From: Aurantiochytrium sp. KH105
Taxonomy: Eukaryota; Sar; Bigyra; Thraustochytrida; Thraustochytriidae
DNA length: 64,000 nucleotides
Reading direction: 5' to 3'
Assembly: GCA_003116975.1 (NCBI GenBank)
Contig: BGKB01000032.1
Location: forward strand, 1-64,000
The notes beneath the pieces were generated by a model that ran no database searches, was not told the origin of the DNA, and saw nothing but the letters and a program-made list of their open reading frames with translations. A program made the position numbers and the translations under genes. This document shows, in pieces, positions 1-10,596 of this stretch. The number at the start of each line of letters is the position of its first letter. Within the stretch, counting starts at the first letter, position 1.

Positions 1-1451
1 GCAGCCTTGAGCCAACGCAGAGCGATAGAGTTCCTTTGCGCGCTCGATGTCTGTGGAATGATGCGACAAGCATTTTCCAGACTCGCACATGAGGCCAAGC
101 GCGTTGAGTGCGTCGGCGTGGCCGAGCTTGGCTGCGAGGCGATATCTTTCCATCGCCAAAGCATACTCGTGGCGACGGTAATGAATGTCAGCAATCCGGC
201 TCGCTGCCTGTGCGACAAGTGCTTGGTATTGACGAAAGTCTTGACGAGCAATCATTCCATCTGGCGATGAGCGACGTAAAGGCCACTTCGGTGCGGTCTG
301 CGCGATGCCGGTTTGCAGGTGAATCATGGCGCTAATTTCTTCTTTGGTTCCTTGGGAGTCGAGCAGAAAGCCAAGATAGAGATGGGCCTCGGGTGATCCC
401 TGGGCAGCGGCTGTTTCGAGCAAAGAGCGAGCGCGCTGTAAGTCTTTACGTTTTTGCTGGGTACCTTGTGTCATGTTCATAGCGCGCAAGGAGAGCAGAT
501 AACCAAGGTTAGTCACTGCAGGAGAATATGAAGCTGCGACGGCAGACTCGTACGCTTGTAGGGCCTCTTGACGGCGCCCGCAGCTCTCGAGAAAGAGACC
601 TAGATTGTTCTGGGCGATTGCCAGGCCTTTGGCAGCGCTCATTTCAAGAAGCCTTTCTGCCTCTACAGACTGGGGGTCAGATTCCATGAGCAAGACTGCA
701 AGGTTGTTCTGTGCCCGCGCGTTCTCCTTTGTAGCTGCCGAGGCGAAAAGAGCTCTCGCTTTGCGCCGATCCTTGGCAACAAAGGCCCCACTCTCATATA
801 GCTCCCCAAGACAACAGGCACCCTGGGCGCTGCCGGCGCGAACAGAATCCTGCAGCAAGGCAAGGGCTTCTTCTTGCGTCCCCGGACGCTGCCGGTCTGG
901 CGCGGCAAGGCAACGTCGGAGCGAGAAGAGTGCCAAAGCAGCTTTCCCGTCCGCGTCAGCCGTATCCGCCGCGCTTGTAAAAAAGTGCTCCGCAAGCTCA
1001 AGATCTGGTTGTTTTTCTCCAAAGCCCGTTTCGTAGATTTGGCCCAGAACGATCATGGCTGGCACATGTTCCTCCTGCGCAGCCTGGGCGAGTAGAACCA
1101 CGGCTTTGTGTAAATCCCCACCTTCTTGGCCACATTTGCACTTCAAAAGCTCCAGTTTGCCCTTTTCAAAGAGAGCGCTTCCTCTATTTGTGCTTTGAGA
1201 CTTTGGCGATGTACGCTGCTCTCGAAGGAGCAGCTTTGTGGGCGAATGGCGGCGTTTCAGGTACTCTGGTTGTGAGCTGCGAAGAGAACGAGGCTTTGGT
1301 GGTAGCGAAGGGCTCGCAGCGCGCGTAGGAGCGTGCTTGATGGACGATTCCTTGTGTCTATCGGATGAAGTACGCGCCAGTCGAGACGTTTCAGCTCGTG
1401 GCGACGCACTGCGAGCTGAGGCGTGCGATTCCGAGGAGCCCGCAGAATAAA

Positions 1452-1519
<68 letters not shown>

Positions 1520-2577
1520 ACCAGTTCCCTCGCAGACAATCGACGTACTTGCTGCCACATATTCCGCACAGATTCTTGACTTCCGAGTGAGTTTCGACGC
1601 TGCACTTCGATGGAGTCAACAATAACGAGACGAGAGAGCGACATGAATAGCTCGCTCACGTTGTTTGTGAGCTGCTGAAGAAGAAGCATCATGCGTTTGC
1701 CGTAAGCAGCATCCAAAAAGTAGCGGCGCTTCGAAATCGACATGTGCTTGCGTAAGAGGAGCGTAAGAGTGTCTTGCAATGCGAGGAGAAGCTGTTTGAT
1801 TTCTGCTACGTCAGCGTAGTTGCGCAGGGTTGCCTCCTGGGCTCGAATCTTTGCACGGAGCTGGTGCAGCACGCTTTCAATTTCGAGGAGACCACTGATG
1901 TGCTTCTTTTTAGCAAAAGGAAGCGATCGAAGTGCTTCTAGACACCGCTGTACGAGATGCTCAATGGCTTCAGCCGAGCAGGTTGTGGCATCCATTTCTT
2001 GTTCAGGGTGAATGTCCCATATCTCACTCTCCGCGCCAGGCACTGCCCTTGGGGCGGATGAGGTGCTGAATCTACGTCTGGCTGCGTGAACGAGTCCATT
2101 CCATTCTGCAAGGAGGCGGTGCGTACGTTCTTGGCGTTCTGTCTCCCAGTCGTTCTCTGGCAGGCCAGGATGGTGGTCCATGCTGCGCGACCGTGTAATG
2201 TTGCGCATGCTCTGGGATGTGGATGCGGCTTGTTGTTGCGATGCACTAAGGCCATTGCGTCCGTTTCTGCGGCTATTGCGGAAGCTCGACCCGAGCGAAG
2301 CAAAGCTATAACTAAACGCGCGAGTCCCGAGGCTAGGCGGCTTCCTTTTGGCGTCAAGTTCGAGCTGGTTCAAGTCCGCGCTCGTTAGCTCTTCTCTGGA
2401 CCGCCCACTTCTACCAGTAGAACTTGTCTCGCTAGTGCTTCTACTCGCGCTCCTGCTCCTGCTGCGCTCGCTTGCACCACGGCTCGGATGGTTTCTTTCA
2501 GGTGGTAGTGTCCCCAAGTTCTCGCGTTGCCTTCTGGACAGCAGAGAGCTCGCCGCTGGCGCGTCGAGCCGCATCAT
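1..2577 (-). CDS. Sel1-repeat (TPR-like) protein, 3' end outside window
   Basis: An open frame with no stop runs from 2685 to the window edge on the minus strand, so the C-terminus is missing. The first in-frame ATG pair is at 2575-2577 and 2572-2574. The N-terminal 100 residues are Ser/Arg-rich. A helical region follows (about 175-350) that could be an adaptor-type bundle. Next is a run of 22 glutamines (residues about 354-375) and a basic Ser-rich linker. From about residue 470 to the edge there are repeated Sel1-type helices: successive units carry alanine/glycine patterns such as AQNNLGLFLES, ALNALGLMCESG and AMIVLGQIYETG. Sel1 repeats are protein-binding solenoids found in ERAD adaptors and signalling scaffolds; the partner cannot be told here. 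The frame stays open 108 bases upstream of the chosen ATG with protein-like content, so an additional 5' exon is possible. Sel1 assignment is firm; function is not. Confidence 0.85.
1453..1518. repeat. (CTG)22 tract coding poly-Gln
   Basis: 22 perfect triplets in the Sel1-repeat gene read as CAG (Gln) on the coding strand. Confidence 0.95.
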
Positions 2578-3093
2578 GGTAGCGATCGCCTTGCGATCTC
2601 GGCGAAGCTTTTCCACATCTACTTCGCAATCTGTGTATCTGTTCTGCGCGTCATTGGCATTCTCAGATTCATGATCGCAGAATTTTCAATTCGGCCCATC
2701 GATATCATGTGATATGACCGTTGAACGTCTAAGGGTGTGCACCATGCGCGCACTCACTTTTTCACCGCGGAAACTTGGTCCTGTCGGAATTGACCTGTCA
2801 AATCATCGCGATAGAGAGGCTGGGACGAATCCTGGGCACGGAAGTGACGGTGGTGAAAAGGTTGCTTACGAATAGACGAGATCGAGAGAACATTTGCCAG
2901 AACAGCCCTCACACCAGGCGACTGCTGTCTGACTTGTTGCTCCTTTGGCCTCGACAGTTGCATAATAGCCAGCATGCATTGCATACATGAATGAAACCAT
3001 CAAAAAAAAAAAGCTAGCCAAAGATAGAGCAGAGTCTGCATAGATCTTAATCACACAAAAAGCCAACCAAAGATAGGGTCTTCGTTAGTTAGG
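2578..3093. other. intergenic between Sel1 gene and SMC1
   Basis: This holds the 5' side of the Sel1 gene (and its possible first exon) and the short 3' flank of SMC1. An A11 run lies near 3001-3011. No other gene is supported. Confidence 0.5.
2758..2984 (-). other. possible first coding exon of the Sel1-repeat gene
   Basis: An ATG at 2984 opens about 75 codons that end at a strong GTGAGT donor (2757 downwards). A CAG/AACAG acceptor near 2639 would join it in phase to the extended Sel1 frame and remove about 119 bases. Most genes here lack introns and the peptide matches no domain I know, so this is tentative. Confidence 0.2.
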
Positions 3094-6000
3094 TTACCGC
3101 TTTGTTTCATCGGAGTACAGAGACATGTCGAGCGTGAGGGTCTTTGAGCAATTCTCACGGACCTCGCGATAAACACCGACAAGTGCGTCGGCTTGGTCGT
3201 AAAAATTGTCCTTGAGCGAGATGACGAGACACTGAAAGTTGTTCGAGTTGCGCTGGATGTAGCTGGAAACCTTGGCGACATTGACATTGTCGAGAGCTGC
3301 ATCGACCTCGTCCATGACGAAAAAGGGCGCTGGGTGATAAGAGTGAATGGCAAAGAGGAGAGCGAGAGCAGCGACGGTCTTCTCACCGCCAGAGAGCTGA
3401 TCCATGTCGCGAAATCGTTTCGTGGGGGGCATGGCGTTGTACTTGATGCCGCCGAGGTAGGGCTCGTCCGTGTTATCAAGCGAGAGATAAGCATTGCCGC
3501 CAAGCGGATGGCGACTGGACTTGGTGAGCTCGCGATAGATTTTTTCAATCGTGCTTGACACATGCTCAAACATGTGCATGAATTTCTCGTATCGCTCCTG
3601 CTTGACGGTCTCAAAGTTCAGCTCCACCTCGCGAGACTGTTGACGCGCGCGCGAAAGTTTCTCGTCCGTGTCCTTGAGACGTGAAGAAACGTCTTCAAAG
3701 CGTTCGTTGGCCTTCATGTTTGGTTGCATCTTTTCGAGCTCTTCCTGGAGTGCACGCATGCTCGTCGCAAGGTTTTTCATTGCGTTTTGACGAGCCGTCC
3801 CAAGACGAGCTGCTGCCTTGGCTTTGCGCTTCCTCGCTCGGGCTCGAGCATCCTCCTCATCTTGATCCATGGCGTCGTCATCGCCATCATCATCATCATC
3901 ATCATCGTTTCTCTCACCATCATTGTTATCATCTTCGTCGTCGGAGCGCTTCCAGATTGGATCGTCTTGGAGAGAGGAAAAGTCGATTTTTGCGGTCTCG
4001 CGCTCGTCGCGCTTGACATACTTGGAGTCCGGCTGAGAGAACCCATAGCTACTGGGATCAGACGATCGCGCTGGATCAGAGGTCGACGCTGAGGCCACAG
4101 AGGATGAAGACGACGAGGAGGAGGATGACGACGACGACGACGACGTCTCTGACGCGTGCGTCTGGCGTTTGCCCGCGATTCCTTTGAGAGGAATGTCCAC
4201 CTCGTCAAGTTCGGCCCGGCGCAGCATTTCGTGTCGCTGCGCGCGAAGTTTTTCGGCTTCATTTTCCTGCATGGTAAGGTGCTTGACTGTTTGTGCCTTC
4301 TTCAAAAGAATGTCGTCGAGAGACTTGGCTGCTTCTCGTGATTCGAGTGCCTTATCGTCGGCATCGCGTTTCTGTGTCTTGTAGGCGATTTCGACCTCGT
4401 CAAGTTCACGATTACACTTGTCCAATTCCTCGGCAGCCTTTTTCGCTTGCAGCTCGTGCTTGGCAAGGGACGCCTCGGTTTGCGCAAGCTTTTTACGAGC
4501 ACGTTCGAGAGCAGCATCGAGCTTACGGGACTCCACGTAGCGAAGCTGACTCTGCAATTTGCTCCTTTGCTCGGTAACTTGGGCAATTTTGGTGGAGATT
4601 TCCTGCTGGCTGCTCTCAGCCTGGTGAACCGCTTCGCGAATGTTGGCGAGACCAATACTGCGGCCGAATTCATCGACGCGGTCATTTTCCACGTGTTGGA
4701 TGCTGTTGTCGAGGCGTTGCAGGTTACTCTCTTCCTGACTGATCTGCGCAGCCAATTCCTGGCGCTCGGGAGCCTCGCGCGCAAGGGCCTCGTCGACGCT
4801 GTGCAACGTCTGCTGGAGATTCCGGATCTTCTCGCGCGTATTCGCGAGATCCGCCTGCGCAAACTTGAGCTTGTTCTCAGCGTTAGCTACGGCGAGCTCG
4901 AGATCCTGAAGCGAGGGCTCCTGCGGCGCGCCCACGCGCATTCCAGGCGCAGGGTCGCCGGGACGGCTCGCGCGATTGCGACCGATGGCAATTCCCGGCT
5001 GCGGCCCACCAATGTGAACGATGCGGTCTTCGATTTGCTCGAGTTCCTGGCGCAGCACGTTGCGCCGTTCGCGCGCGGCATCAAGCTCCTTTTGCTCGAA
5101 CCGGTTCTGCTGGCCGCCCCGAGCCCCGTGCCCGGTCCCGCCGGTCATGTCGCCGTTGGTACTGATGATGTGGCCTTCCAGTGTGACTGCCTTGACACGC
5201 TCCTTGCGACGAAAGCACAACTCCCGCGCGTCGCGAAGCGAGTCGCAAATGACCACACCCGCAAGCGCGTATTGCATGGCCTTTTCGAGGTCGTCGTTGT
5301 ACTCGAGCACGTCGATGGCCAGCTTAAAGCCAGCGCCGAGCTGTCGATGGCGTTCCTGGGTACGTTTGGGCTCAATGGTGTCAAGGGGCAGAAAGGTGGC
5401 GACACCGGCACGCTTGTCGCGCATGTACTTCATGCAGTCAAGACCAGTCTGTTCACGATCGACGACAATAGCGTCCATGTGACGGCCGAGCGCGACCGAA
5501 ATGGCGACGTCGTAGCGACGATTCGAGGGTTTGCAAAGATCAACGAGCCTGCCACGGACACCGGGAAAGTGCGCCTTGAGGGTCCGAATGAAATCGTTCA
5601 TCCTCCGCTCCTTTTGCGATTCCTGGCGGTAGGCCTTGGCCTGGTTCAAAGTGGCGCTCGCAGCGTCAACCTCTTCGACGAGTGTCTGACGGCGTTCCAT
5701 GAGGGCCTTGAATTCTGCGCGCTTTTCTTCGAGACCCCGCTGCGATGTCTGCACCTGCGCGCGCAAGGCTTCGATAGCCTGCGACATGCGCTGTACGCGC
5801 ACCTCAAGCTGGCTGTTCTCGCCCGTGAGCTGGGTTTTTCGCTCCTCGAGAACTTGGAGATTGCGCTCGAGTGAGGCGAGCCGCTCGGCGCGAACATCAA
5901 AGCCACGGCGAAGAGAGTCACGCTCGGCGCGCAGAGCGACCGTCTCGGTGCGCGCCTGGGCCTTGATTTCTTGAAGCTGGCGTTGCTGCTCTGCCGAAAG

Positions 6001-7116
6001 CGGGGAAGATGCCGAGGCTTCTTCGAGTCTCTGACGAAGAACGCGTTCGGCCTCGCCAAGGCGCTGCAGGTCGTGCGCAAGGCTTTCCCGTTCCGTGACC
6101 TGATTATCGACGTCGGTCTCGGCGCGTTCAACGGCGCTCTGGTCGGCAATGAGGGTCTTGCGAAGGTGGCTGACCGTCTCGGAGGCCCGAATGGAGACGG
6201 GCTCGGTCTTTGCGAGGGCGGTTCGTGCGCGGCGAACGCTTCGTTCGGCATCAGCTGTCGCGCGCTGAGCTTGCGCAGCTTCGCGGCGCTTGGATTCAAT
6301 ATGGCCTTCGGCAACTTTTTCTTGGTGGATGAGTTCGGCAAGTTCGGATTCGAGGGTCTTGATTTCGTCCCTATGGCCCTCGATTCCGTTTTCGATCTGC
6401 CAAAGCTGCATGAGAAAAAAGTTGGTGCGAAGCTGATTGAGCTCGCGCACCTTGGCATTGTACCGCTCAGCCTCGTTCTTCTGCTCGCGAGCTTGCTTGC
6501 GCTCGAGCGTGATGCCCTTCTTTTGCCGATAAGTGAAGATTGTGTCAGTTTCAGCTTCCTCTTTTTTGGCGCGGAGCTCGTCGTACTCGGTGGCGAGCGC
6601 GCCAGAGCCCGAGATGTCTTCAAAGAATTGGGTCAGCTGGCGCGTCGATTTGCTGGCGATGGATTCAACGTCACCCTGGAAAACGAGGAAATTGCGTGCA
6701 CGCACCAAGACGCCAATGTCACGAAGACGCTTGTCATAAGCATCTCTCGACACAGTTCGACCCTGGAGCATATACTTGCAGGTGCCGTTTGCGTTGATGG
6801 TGCGAGTGAACTCAATTTCTTCGCCGGCCTTGACGCCTTCAAGCTCGCCGGCAGCAGGTTCGTAGATGAGTCGCACAAGGGCTTCGCGACGGGTTTTTTC
6901 CCGCATGCCGTCTGCGTTGTACACGAGGTCGCGGAGCTGCTCTCCGCGCAGATGTTTGGTTTGTACACCCACTACAAAGGAGATGGCGTCCATGAGATTG
7001 CTTTTACCTCCACCGTTGGGGCCCATGATGGCCGTGAAGGGTTTGAAGGGACCCACGGTTTGCGCGCCCCGGTACGTCTTGAAGTCCTTGAGCTCCACGC
7101 GAACGATGCGGCCCAT
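3094..7116 (-). CDS. SMC1: cohesin subunit SMC1
   Basis: Predicted 1340-residue SMC ATPase. The order is canonical: N-terminal head with Walker A GPNGGGKS (residues 32-39), a first coiled coil, a hinge around 515-680 (PGVRGRLVDL, DVAISVALGRHMDA), a second coiled coil, then signature LSGGEKT (about 1239) and Walker B FFVMDEVDAAL (about 1265). The start MGRIVRVELKDFKTYRG and the FQGDVESIA segment are typical of SMC1 rather than SMC2-4. With SMC3, SCC1 and SCC3 it forms the cohesin ring that holds sister chromatids together. The protein is about 100 residues longer than usual. The excess is an insert in the C-terminal arm (about 975-1085): a serine run, then an acidic Asp/Glu block, then a basic patch. 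Walker A has Gly where Ser or Ala is usual. It is transcribed divergently from the small membrane protein at 7929. Confidence 0.96.
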   Translation of the reverse strand: MGRIVRVELKDFKTYRGAQTVGPFKPFTAIMGPNGGGKSNLMDAISFVVGVQTKHLRGEQLRDLVYNADGMREKTRREALVRLIYEPAAGELEGVKAGEEIEFTRTINANGTCKYMLQGRTVSRDAYDKRLRDIGVLVRARNFLVFQGDVESIASKSTRQLTQFFEDISGSGALATEYDELRAKKEEAETDTIFTYRQKKGITLERKQAREQKNEAERYNAKVRELNQLRTNFFLMQLWQIENGIEGHRDEIKTLESELAELIHQEKVAEGHIESKRREAAQAQRATADAERSVRRARTALAKTEPVSIRASETVSHLRKTLIADQSAVERAETDVDNQVTERESLAHDLQRLGEAERVLRQRLEEASASSPLSAEQQRQLQEIKAQARTETVALRAERDSLRRGFDVRAERLASLERNLQVLEERKTQLTGENSQLEVRVQRMSQAIEALRAQVQTSQRGLEEKRAEFKALMERRQTLVEEVDAASATLNQAKAYRQESQKERRMNDFIRTLKAHFPGVRGRLVDLCKPSNRRYDVAISVALGRHMDAIVVDREQTGLDCMKYMRDKRAGVATFLPLDTIEPKRTQERHRQLGAGFKLAIDVLEYNDDLEKAMQYALAGVVICDSLRDARELCFRRKERVKAVTLEGHIISTNGDMTGGTGHGARGGQQNRFEQKELDAARERRNVLRQELEQIEDRIVHIGGPQPGIAIGRNRASRPGDPAPGMRVGAPQEPSLQDLELAVANAENKLKFAQADLANTREKIRNLQQTLHSVDEALAREAPERQELAAQISQEESNLQRLDNSIQHVENDRVDEFGRSIGLANIREAVHQAESSQQEISTKIAQVTEQRSKLQSQLRYVESRKLDAALERARKKLAQTEASLAKHELQAKKAAEELDKCNRELDEVEIAYKTQKRDADDKALESREAAKSLDDILLKKAQTVKHLTMQENEAEKLRAQRHEMLRRAELDEVDIPLKGIAGKRQTHASETSSSSSSSSSSSSSSSVASASTSDPARSSDPSSYGFSQPDSKYVKRDERETAKIDFSSLQDDPIWKRSDDEDDNNDGERNDDDDDDDGDDDAMDQDEEDARARARKRKAKAAARLGTARQNAMKNLATSMRALQEELEKMQPNMKANERFEDVSSRLKDTDEKLSRARQQSREVELNFETVKQERYEKFMHMFEHVSSTIEKIYRELTKSSRHPLGGNAYLSLDNTDEPYLGGIKYNAMPPTKRFRDMDQLSGGEKTVAALALLFAIHSYHPAPFFVMDEVDAALDNVNVAKVSSYIQRNSNNFQCLVISLKDNFYDQADALVGVYREVRENCSKTLTLDMSLYSDETKR

Positions 7117-7928
7117 CGTGCCAGAACGTAAAGGCGGCGATGCGCCGCGTCGGACCTTGCTCGCTCCCTCACTCCCTCACGCGCGCCTCACGCGCTGCGC
7201 TTGTGGCCTTCTTTCCGAAGCGCCGCGGGGAGCGGTGGTTAAGGAATTTTGGAGCGACGACGCTCGAGAGCGGGGCCGCGACTCACCCCGGGTCGCGCAG
7301 TGAACGCAGGTGTCCGCCACTCGCGTCGTACGCAAAGCCGCGTCTGCCGGTCCGCCCGCGCGAATCCGACTCGCAGGAGCGGAAGCTCGCGGCCGCGCTT
7401 GCCGCGACAAGATCGAGGTAGCAGAACTGCCGCCGCTCTCGTCGTCGTTCGATCCGCGATCGTGGCTAACTGTAAACTAGTCGCGACTAGTCTTAAAACT
7501 GAAAGATACGCGTGGCTCGTCACACCTTCTCTTCAATCATCATGCTGAGGATGCCAGCCGTAAAACGAGCAACTTCTTTAAGGGTGGGCCGGGCCTCCGG
7601 AGCACCAGCGAACGGAAAACCCCACGCACGCACGCACGCACGCACGTAGTATACGCACGCAAGCTTTACACACTCACACACGCATGAGGACCGCAGAGTT
7701 TGGCAAAAAAAAGAAGGTCGGGAGGGGGGGTCCCCGGCCTTTTTGGGTGCACGCGCTCCGCGGCAGAACGCAAAGAGACAGCAAGTAAGGAGAGGGCGCA
7801 GAGGTCGGCGACGGGGCGCGGCGCCGCTTCGCGTGGGCGAGTTTGCGGGCAGCGGCGTCGTCCGCGAAATCTACCCTTCGGCCCCCGGCCCCCTCCCCCC
7901 CCTCGCGCGAAGGGAGACGGCGACCGGG
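7117..7928. promoter_or_regulatory. shared upstream region, SMC1 / small membrane protein
   Basis: These 812 bases separate two divergent starts and so must hold both promoters. The half near SMC1 is CpG-rich. A tetranucleotide (ACGC)n tract lies at about 7623-7646, with a poly-A/poly-G patch near 7704-7730. I could not pick out a TATA box with confidence. Confidence 0.45.
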
Positions 7929-8648
7929 ATGAAGATGATGATGACGCTCCTGAGGTTCTCCCCGGCGCTTCTGGCGCTGCTGGCGGCGCTGGCGGCAAAG
8001 CCGTGCGCGGGCGAGGAGGCGGACTTGCTTGACGCCCGGTCGTCGAGCCTCACAGTACCGGTGACGAACGCTACAGGCGTTGATGCGAGCTTTCTGGATA
8101 GCCTACCAGACAGCGCGTGGACCGAGGATGGCGACGGGTACACGTGCACCGGGTGTGTGGGCAAGACAATTGTAGATGGCACGACATTGCTGTGCCATTT
8201 CTGCCCTGACCCTGCCGAGTCGGGAACCGGGTACTGCGAATGCACCATTCCGGAAGAACCTTTTGTGTGCCCCATCGTTTCGCAGCCGGCGCTCATTTAC
8301 GGGTGTGGCGTGGGGTATTCGATTTCACCAATTCTTGCTTTTATTATGGTACTCGTCTGCGCCATTATCATGGCGTGCTGTATGACGGACGACCTGACCA
8401 AGGAACTTTTACAAGAAAAATTGGAGATTCGTCGCCGGAGGCGCGAAAAGATAATCGAAGGCACCGAGTCCGCTTCTCAGTCTTCAGGTAACTTTCCCGG
8501 AGCAATCGAGATGGCCGAACTCGATGCGGGCGGACATAGCTTTTCGTTCAGCATGCACCTTCCGCTGCAAAATCTCCGTATTCGCCGTTTTACAAGGCAT
8601 CCGGATCCAGCCCCGGATACCGCGGCCGTCTCTACTCATGTCGAATAA
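7929..8648 (+). CDS. small cysteine-rich single-pass membrane protein
   Basis: 239 residues from the ATG at 7929. I chose this start because it opens directly on a signal-peptide-like sequence (residues 1-28, a Leu/Ala core ending near AKPCAGEEA); the frame extends upstream only with low-complexity Arg-rich sequence. The ectodomain (about 29-128) has eight clustered cysteines in patterns CTGC, CHFC and CEC, which suggests disulphide bonding. One hydrophobic helix (about 130-152, ISPILAFIMVLVCAIIMACC) is followed by a charged stretch rich in Arg/Glu (KLEIRRRRREKI) and a roughly 90-residue cytoplasmic tail. The predicted topology is type I. I recognise no family. A surface or endomembrane receptor-like or adhesion role is possible but unproven. 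Confidence 0.75.
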   Translation: MKMMMTLLRFSPALLALLAALAAKPCAGEEADLLDARSSSLTVPVTNATGVDASFLDSLPDSAWTEDGDGYTCTGCVGKTIVDGTTLLCHFCPDPAESGTGYCECTIPEEPFVCPIVSQPALIYGCGVGYSISPILAFIMVLVCAIIMACCMTDDLTKELLQEKLEIRRRRREKIIEGTESASQSSGNFPGAIEMAELDAGGHSFSFSMHLPLQNLRIRRFTRHPDPAPDTAAVSTHVE

Positions 8649-9009
8649 GGTGAGAGCCTCTTTTTGCCCGAGGTCACTTACGTTCAGCAGGGCATTCCTT
8701 GTGGGAAAAAAAAGGGATTGCCTCGGCGCTTACTCTTTTGTAATTGCCACGTCGAGATTCTTGGCCCCTTCTCTGTCTGTCCCCGTACGCACATGCACGC
8801 ACATGTAAAAGCTGAATCATTGTTCTGCATTTTGTTCACCAAGTGTACATTTTCCTCTTTCCTTTTTATTTTCTTTCATTAGTTTCTCCTGCACACCTAT
8901 GCATAACGTTTGACAATGATACGTGCATGATGGGATAATTCCATTATACATGAAGACGCACGATCATATGCGGATCAATTGTGCAGCTTTCTCTGCGTGA
9001 AGTATGAAC
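8649..9009. other. convergent intergenic 3' flanks
   Basis: These 361 bases lie between two converging genes. The sequence is T-rich and AT-richer than its surroundings, as expected of 3' untranslated and termination sequence. No gene is seen. Confidence 0.5.
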
Positions 9010-10185
9010 TCACGATCCAGAAGACAAAACCTCTGCTGCCCACTTTCGTTGCGATGAAGTGGGTTCGAGATGTGGTGAATTGGGACTGCGCTGGTTTTTG
9101 AAGCGACCGGCCTGCCATTCGGCACGTGCTTTTGCGACAACATTTGATAAAACTTCGTCTCCATGTGCCAAGAGGACGCGTTCTTCAGCGAGTTGCCTTC
9201 GTCGAGCAACATACTTGGCGCCCAAGCCCAGACCAAAACATGCACTTGTAATAACCAGCACCCCGACAAGATGAGGATGCTTGGCGCCAAATTCGGCCAG
9301 GTGGAGTCCAGACTCCTCATGGGAAGTAACAGGTCTCGCCGTGCTGCTGCGAAAGAAAAGCACGATGACGCAGATCATAATGACTGTCATGATTGCTGCG
9401 AAAATGCGGGTGGGGCTCACGCGCTGAGCTCGCGTACCGCCGCGACCCTGATGAATTGGCGAGAGGGCGCCAAGCGCGGAGGAACGACGCTGCGCCTGCG
9501 CATCGATACCGCCACCGATTGTGAACTTTCTTTCGCCGCCGTGAGTGGTACCAAGATTGCCCTTGGTATTGCTACTGCTGTTGGTGATACCGCCGTTGCT
9601 GGTTTTAGTGCTGCTGCTGTTTTCGCCATTGCCAACGAGGCCAGGGCTTTGGGAATGAAAATTATGTACATGAATGCTATTTCCTCGAGGAGATACGGAT
9701 CCCGATGTGCGCGGAGACTCCAAGTCCTGGAGCGAGAGCGATGAGGCAGAACGTGGGGTGAGGCCGCTTTCGAGCGCAAAACCTATTCTGTCGAGGGCCC
9801 CAAGGCTGCCAAAGCTCCCATGACTGCTTGTTGTTTCAATACTTCTGCCGCTGACGGGTCCACCGTCTGGATCTTCGCTCATGATGCTCAGGCGACGCTT
9901 GAGCTGCGAGGCGCGGCGTACTTCGCGCGTACCTCCCTCTAAGCCTTCCCCCGCGAGGTCCACGGCGCTCAGCGTCTTGAACACGAGCGCACGCGAGGTG
10001 GCGGAGTCTCTCTCGTGTCCTGGCGAGTTCATGACAAGAAGACCCTCCTCCACCTCCTCTTGCTCGCGCGCATGCGCACCGGGTACGGTCGCAGCCGGAG
10101 GGGACGGCAGCAGGTTTTGCGGCGGCGGCGCCGCCGGTGGAGGCGGCAGCGGCGGCGGAGGCCGCTCGCCGGGTGGCGTCGCCAT
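9010..10185 (-). CDS. proline-rich protein with two membrane helices, unknown function
   Basis: 391 residues from the ATG at 10185; a longer frame exists only with a non-ATG start. Residues about 5-35 are almost all Pro/Ala/Gly. Residues 60-250 are low-complexity Ser/Asn/Gly with likely phosphorylation sites (RRLSIMSEDPDGG, RRSSALGALSP). Two hydrophobic helices follow at about 263-285 (IFAAIMTVIMICVIVLFF) and 298-322 (HLVGVLVITSACFGLGLGA). A basic tail of about 70 residues closes the protein. The long disordered N-terminus plus a hairpin of two helices fits a tail-anchored or reticulon-like membrane protein, but I see no diagnostic motif. The coding strand is supported by the uninterrupted frame and the clean hydrophobic segments. 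Confidence 0.65.
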   Translation of the reverse strand: MATPPGERPPPPLPPPPAAPPPQNLLPSPPAATVPGAHAREQEEVEEGLLVMNSPGHERDSATSRALVFKTLSAVDLAGEGLEGGTREVRRASQLKRRLSIMSEDPDGGPVSGRSIETTSSHGSFGSLGALDRIGFALESGLTPRSASSLSLQDLESPRTSGSVSPRGNSIHVHNFHSQSPGLVGNGENSSSTKTSNGGITNSSSNTKGNLGTTHGGERKFTIGGGIDAQAQRRSSALGALSPIHQGRGGTRAQRVSPTRIFAAIMTVIMICVIVLFFRSSTARPVTSHEESGLHLAEFGAKHPHLVGVLVITSACFGLGLGAKYVARRRQLAEERVLLAHGDEVLSNVVAKARAEWQAGRFKNQRSPNSPHLEPTSSQRKWAAEVLSSGS

Positions 10186-10596
10186 GTGGATGGTCACTTT
10201 GTTTTTGCACAGACCAACCCACCCACCTCTCTTATCTTACTTATAGATTGCCTCAAGCATGTAGTACGAATCATCTCACGGAACACCCCAAAGTCGCTTG
10301 GCTGCGATCACTCGAAGGAAGACTTGCCGGTTTGTTGCCCATCAAAGAAGGGCTCGCACGATGCTAGATTTTGCGTCACCGAAAAATGTGACACATTCTT
10401 TGGGCAAAAGTTTGCCGAACGAGCCCAGAGCTTGGCCTGACATGTGAGGAAAGGGAAAAGAAAAGGGTATATTAACGAGGCAAACACGGACGGCAAAGCA
10501 CACGGCATAGTCAAAAAAGGACAAAATAAATCAACTTAACGTTTCGAGGAGGAGCCGGAGCCAGACCTACTACGTATCCGCCACATCATACCTTGC
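10186..10596. other. intergenic between membrane protein and amidohydrolase
   Basis: These 411 bases hold the 5' flank of the minus-strand gene that starts at 10185 and the 3' flank of the amidohydrolase. No gene or clear signal is seen. Confidence 0.4.

Noticed and set aside
4447-7131. Frames of 475 and 386 codons antisense to SMC1
   Set aside because: Mirror frames of a GC-rich coiled-coil gene; the SMC1 frame explains the sequence fully.
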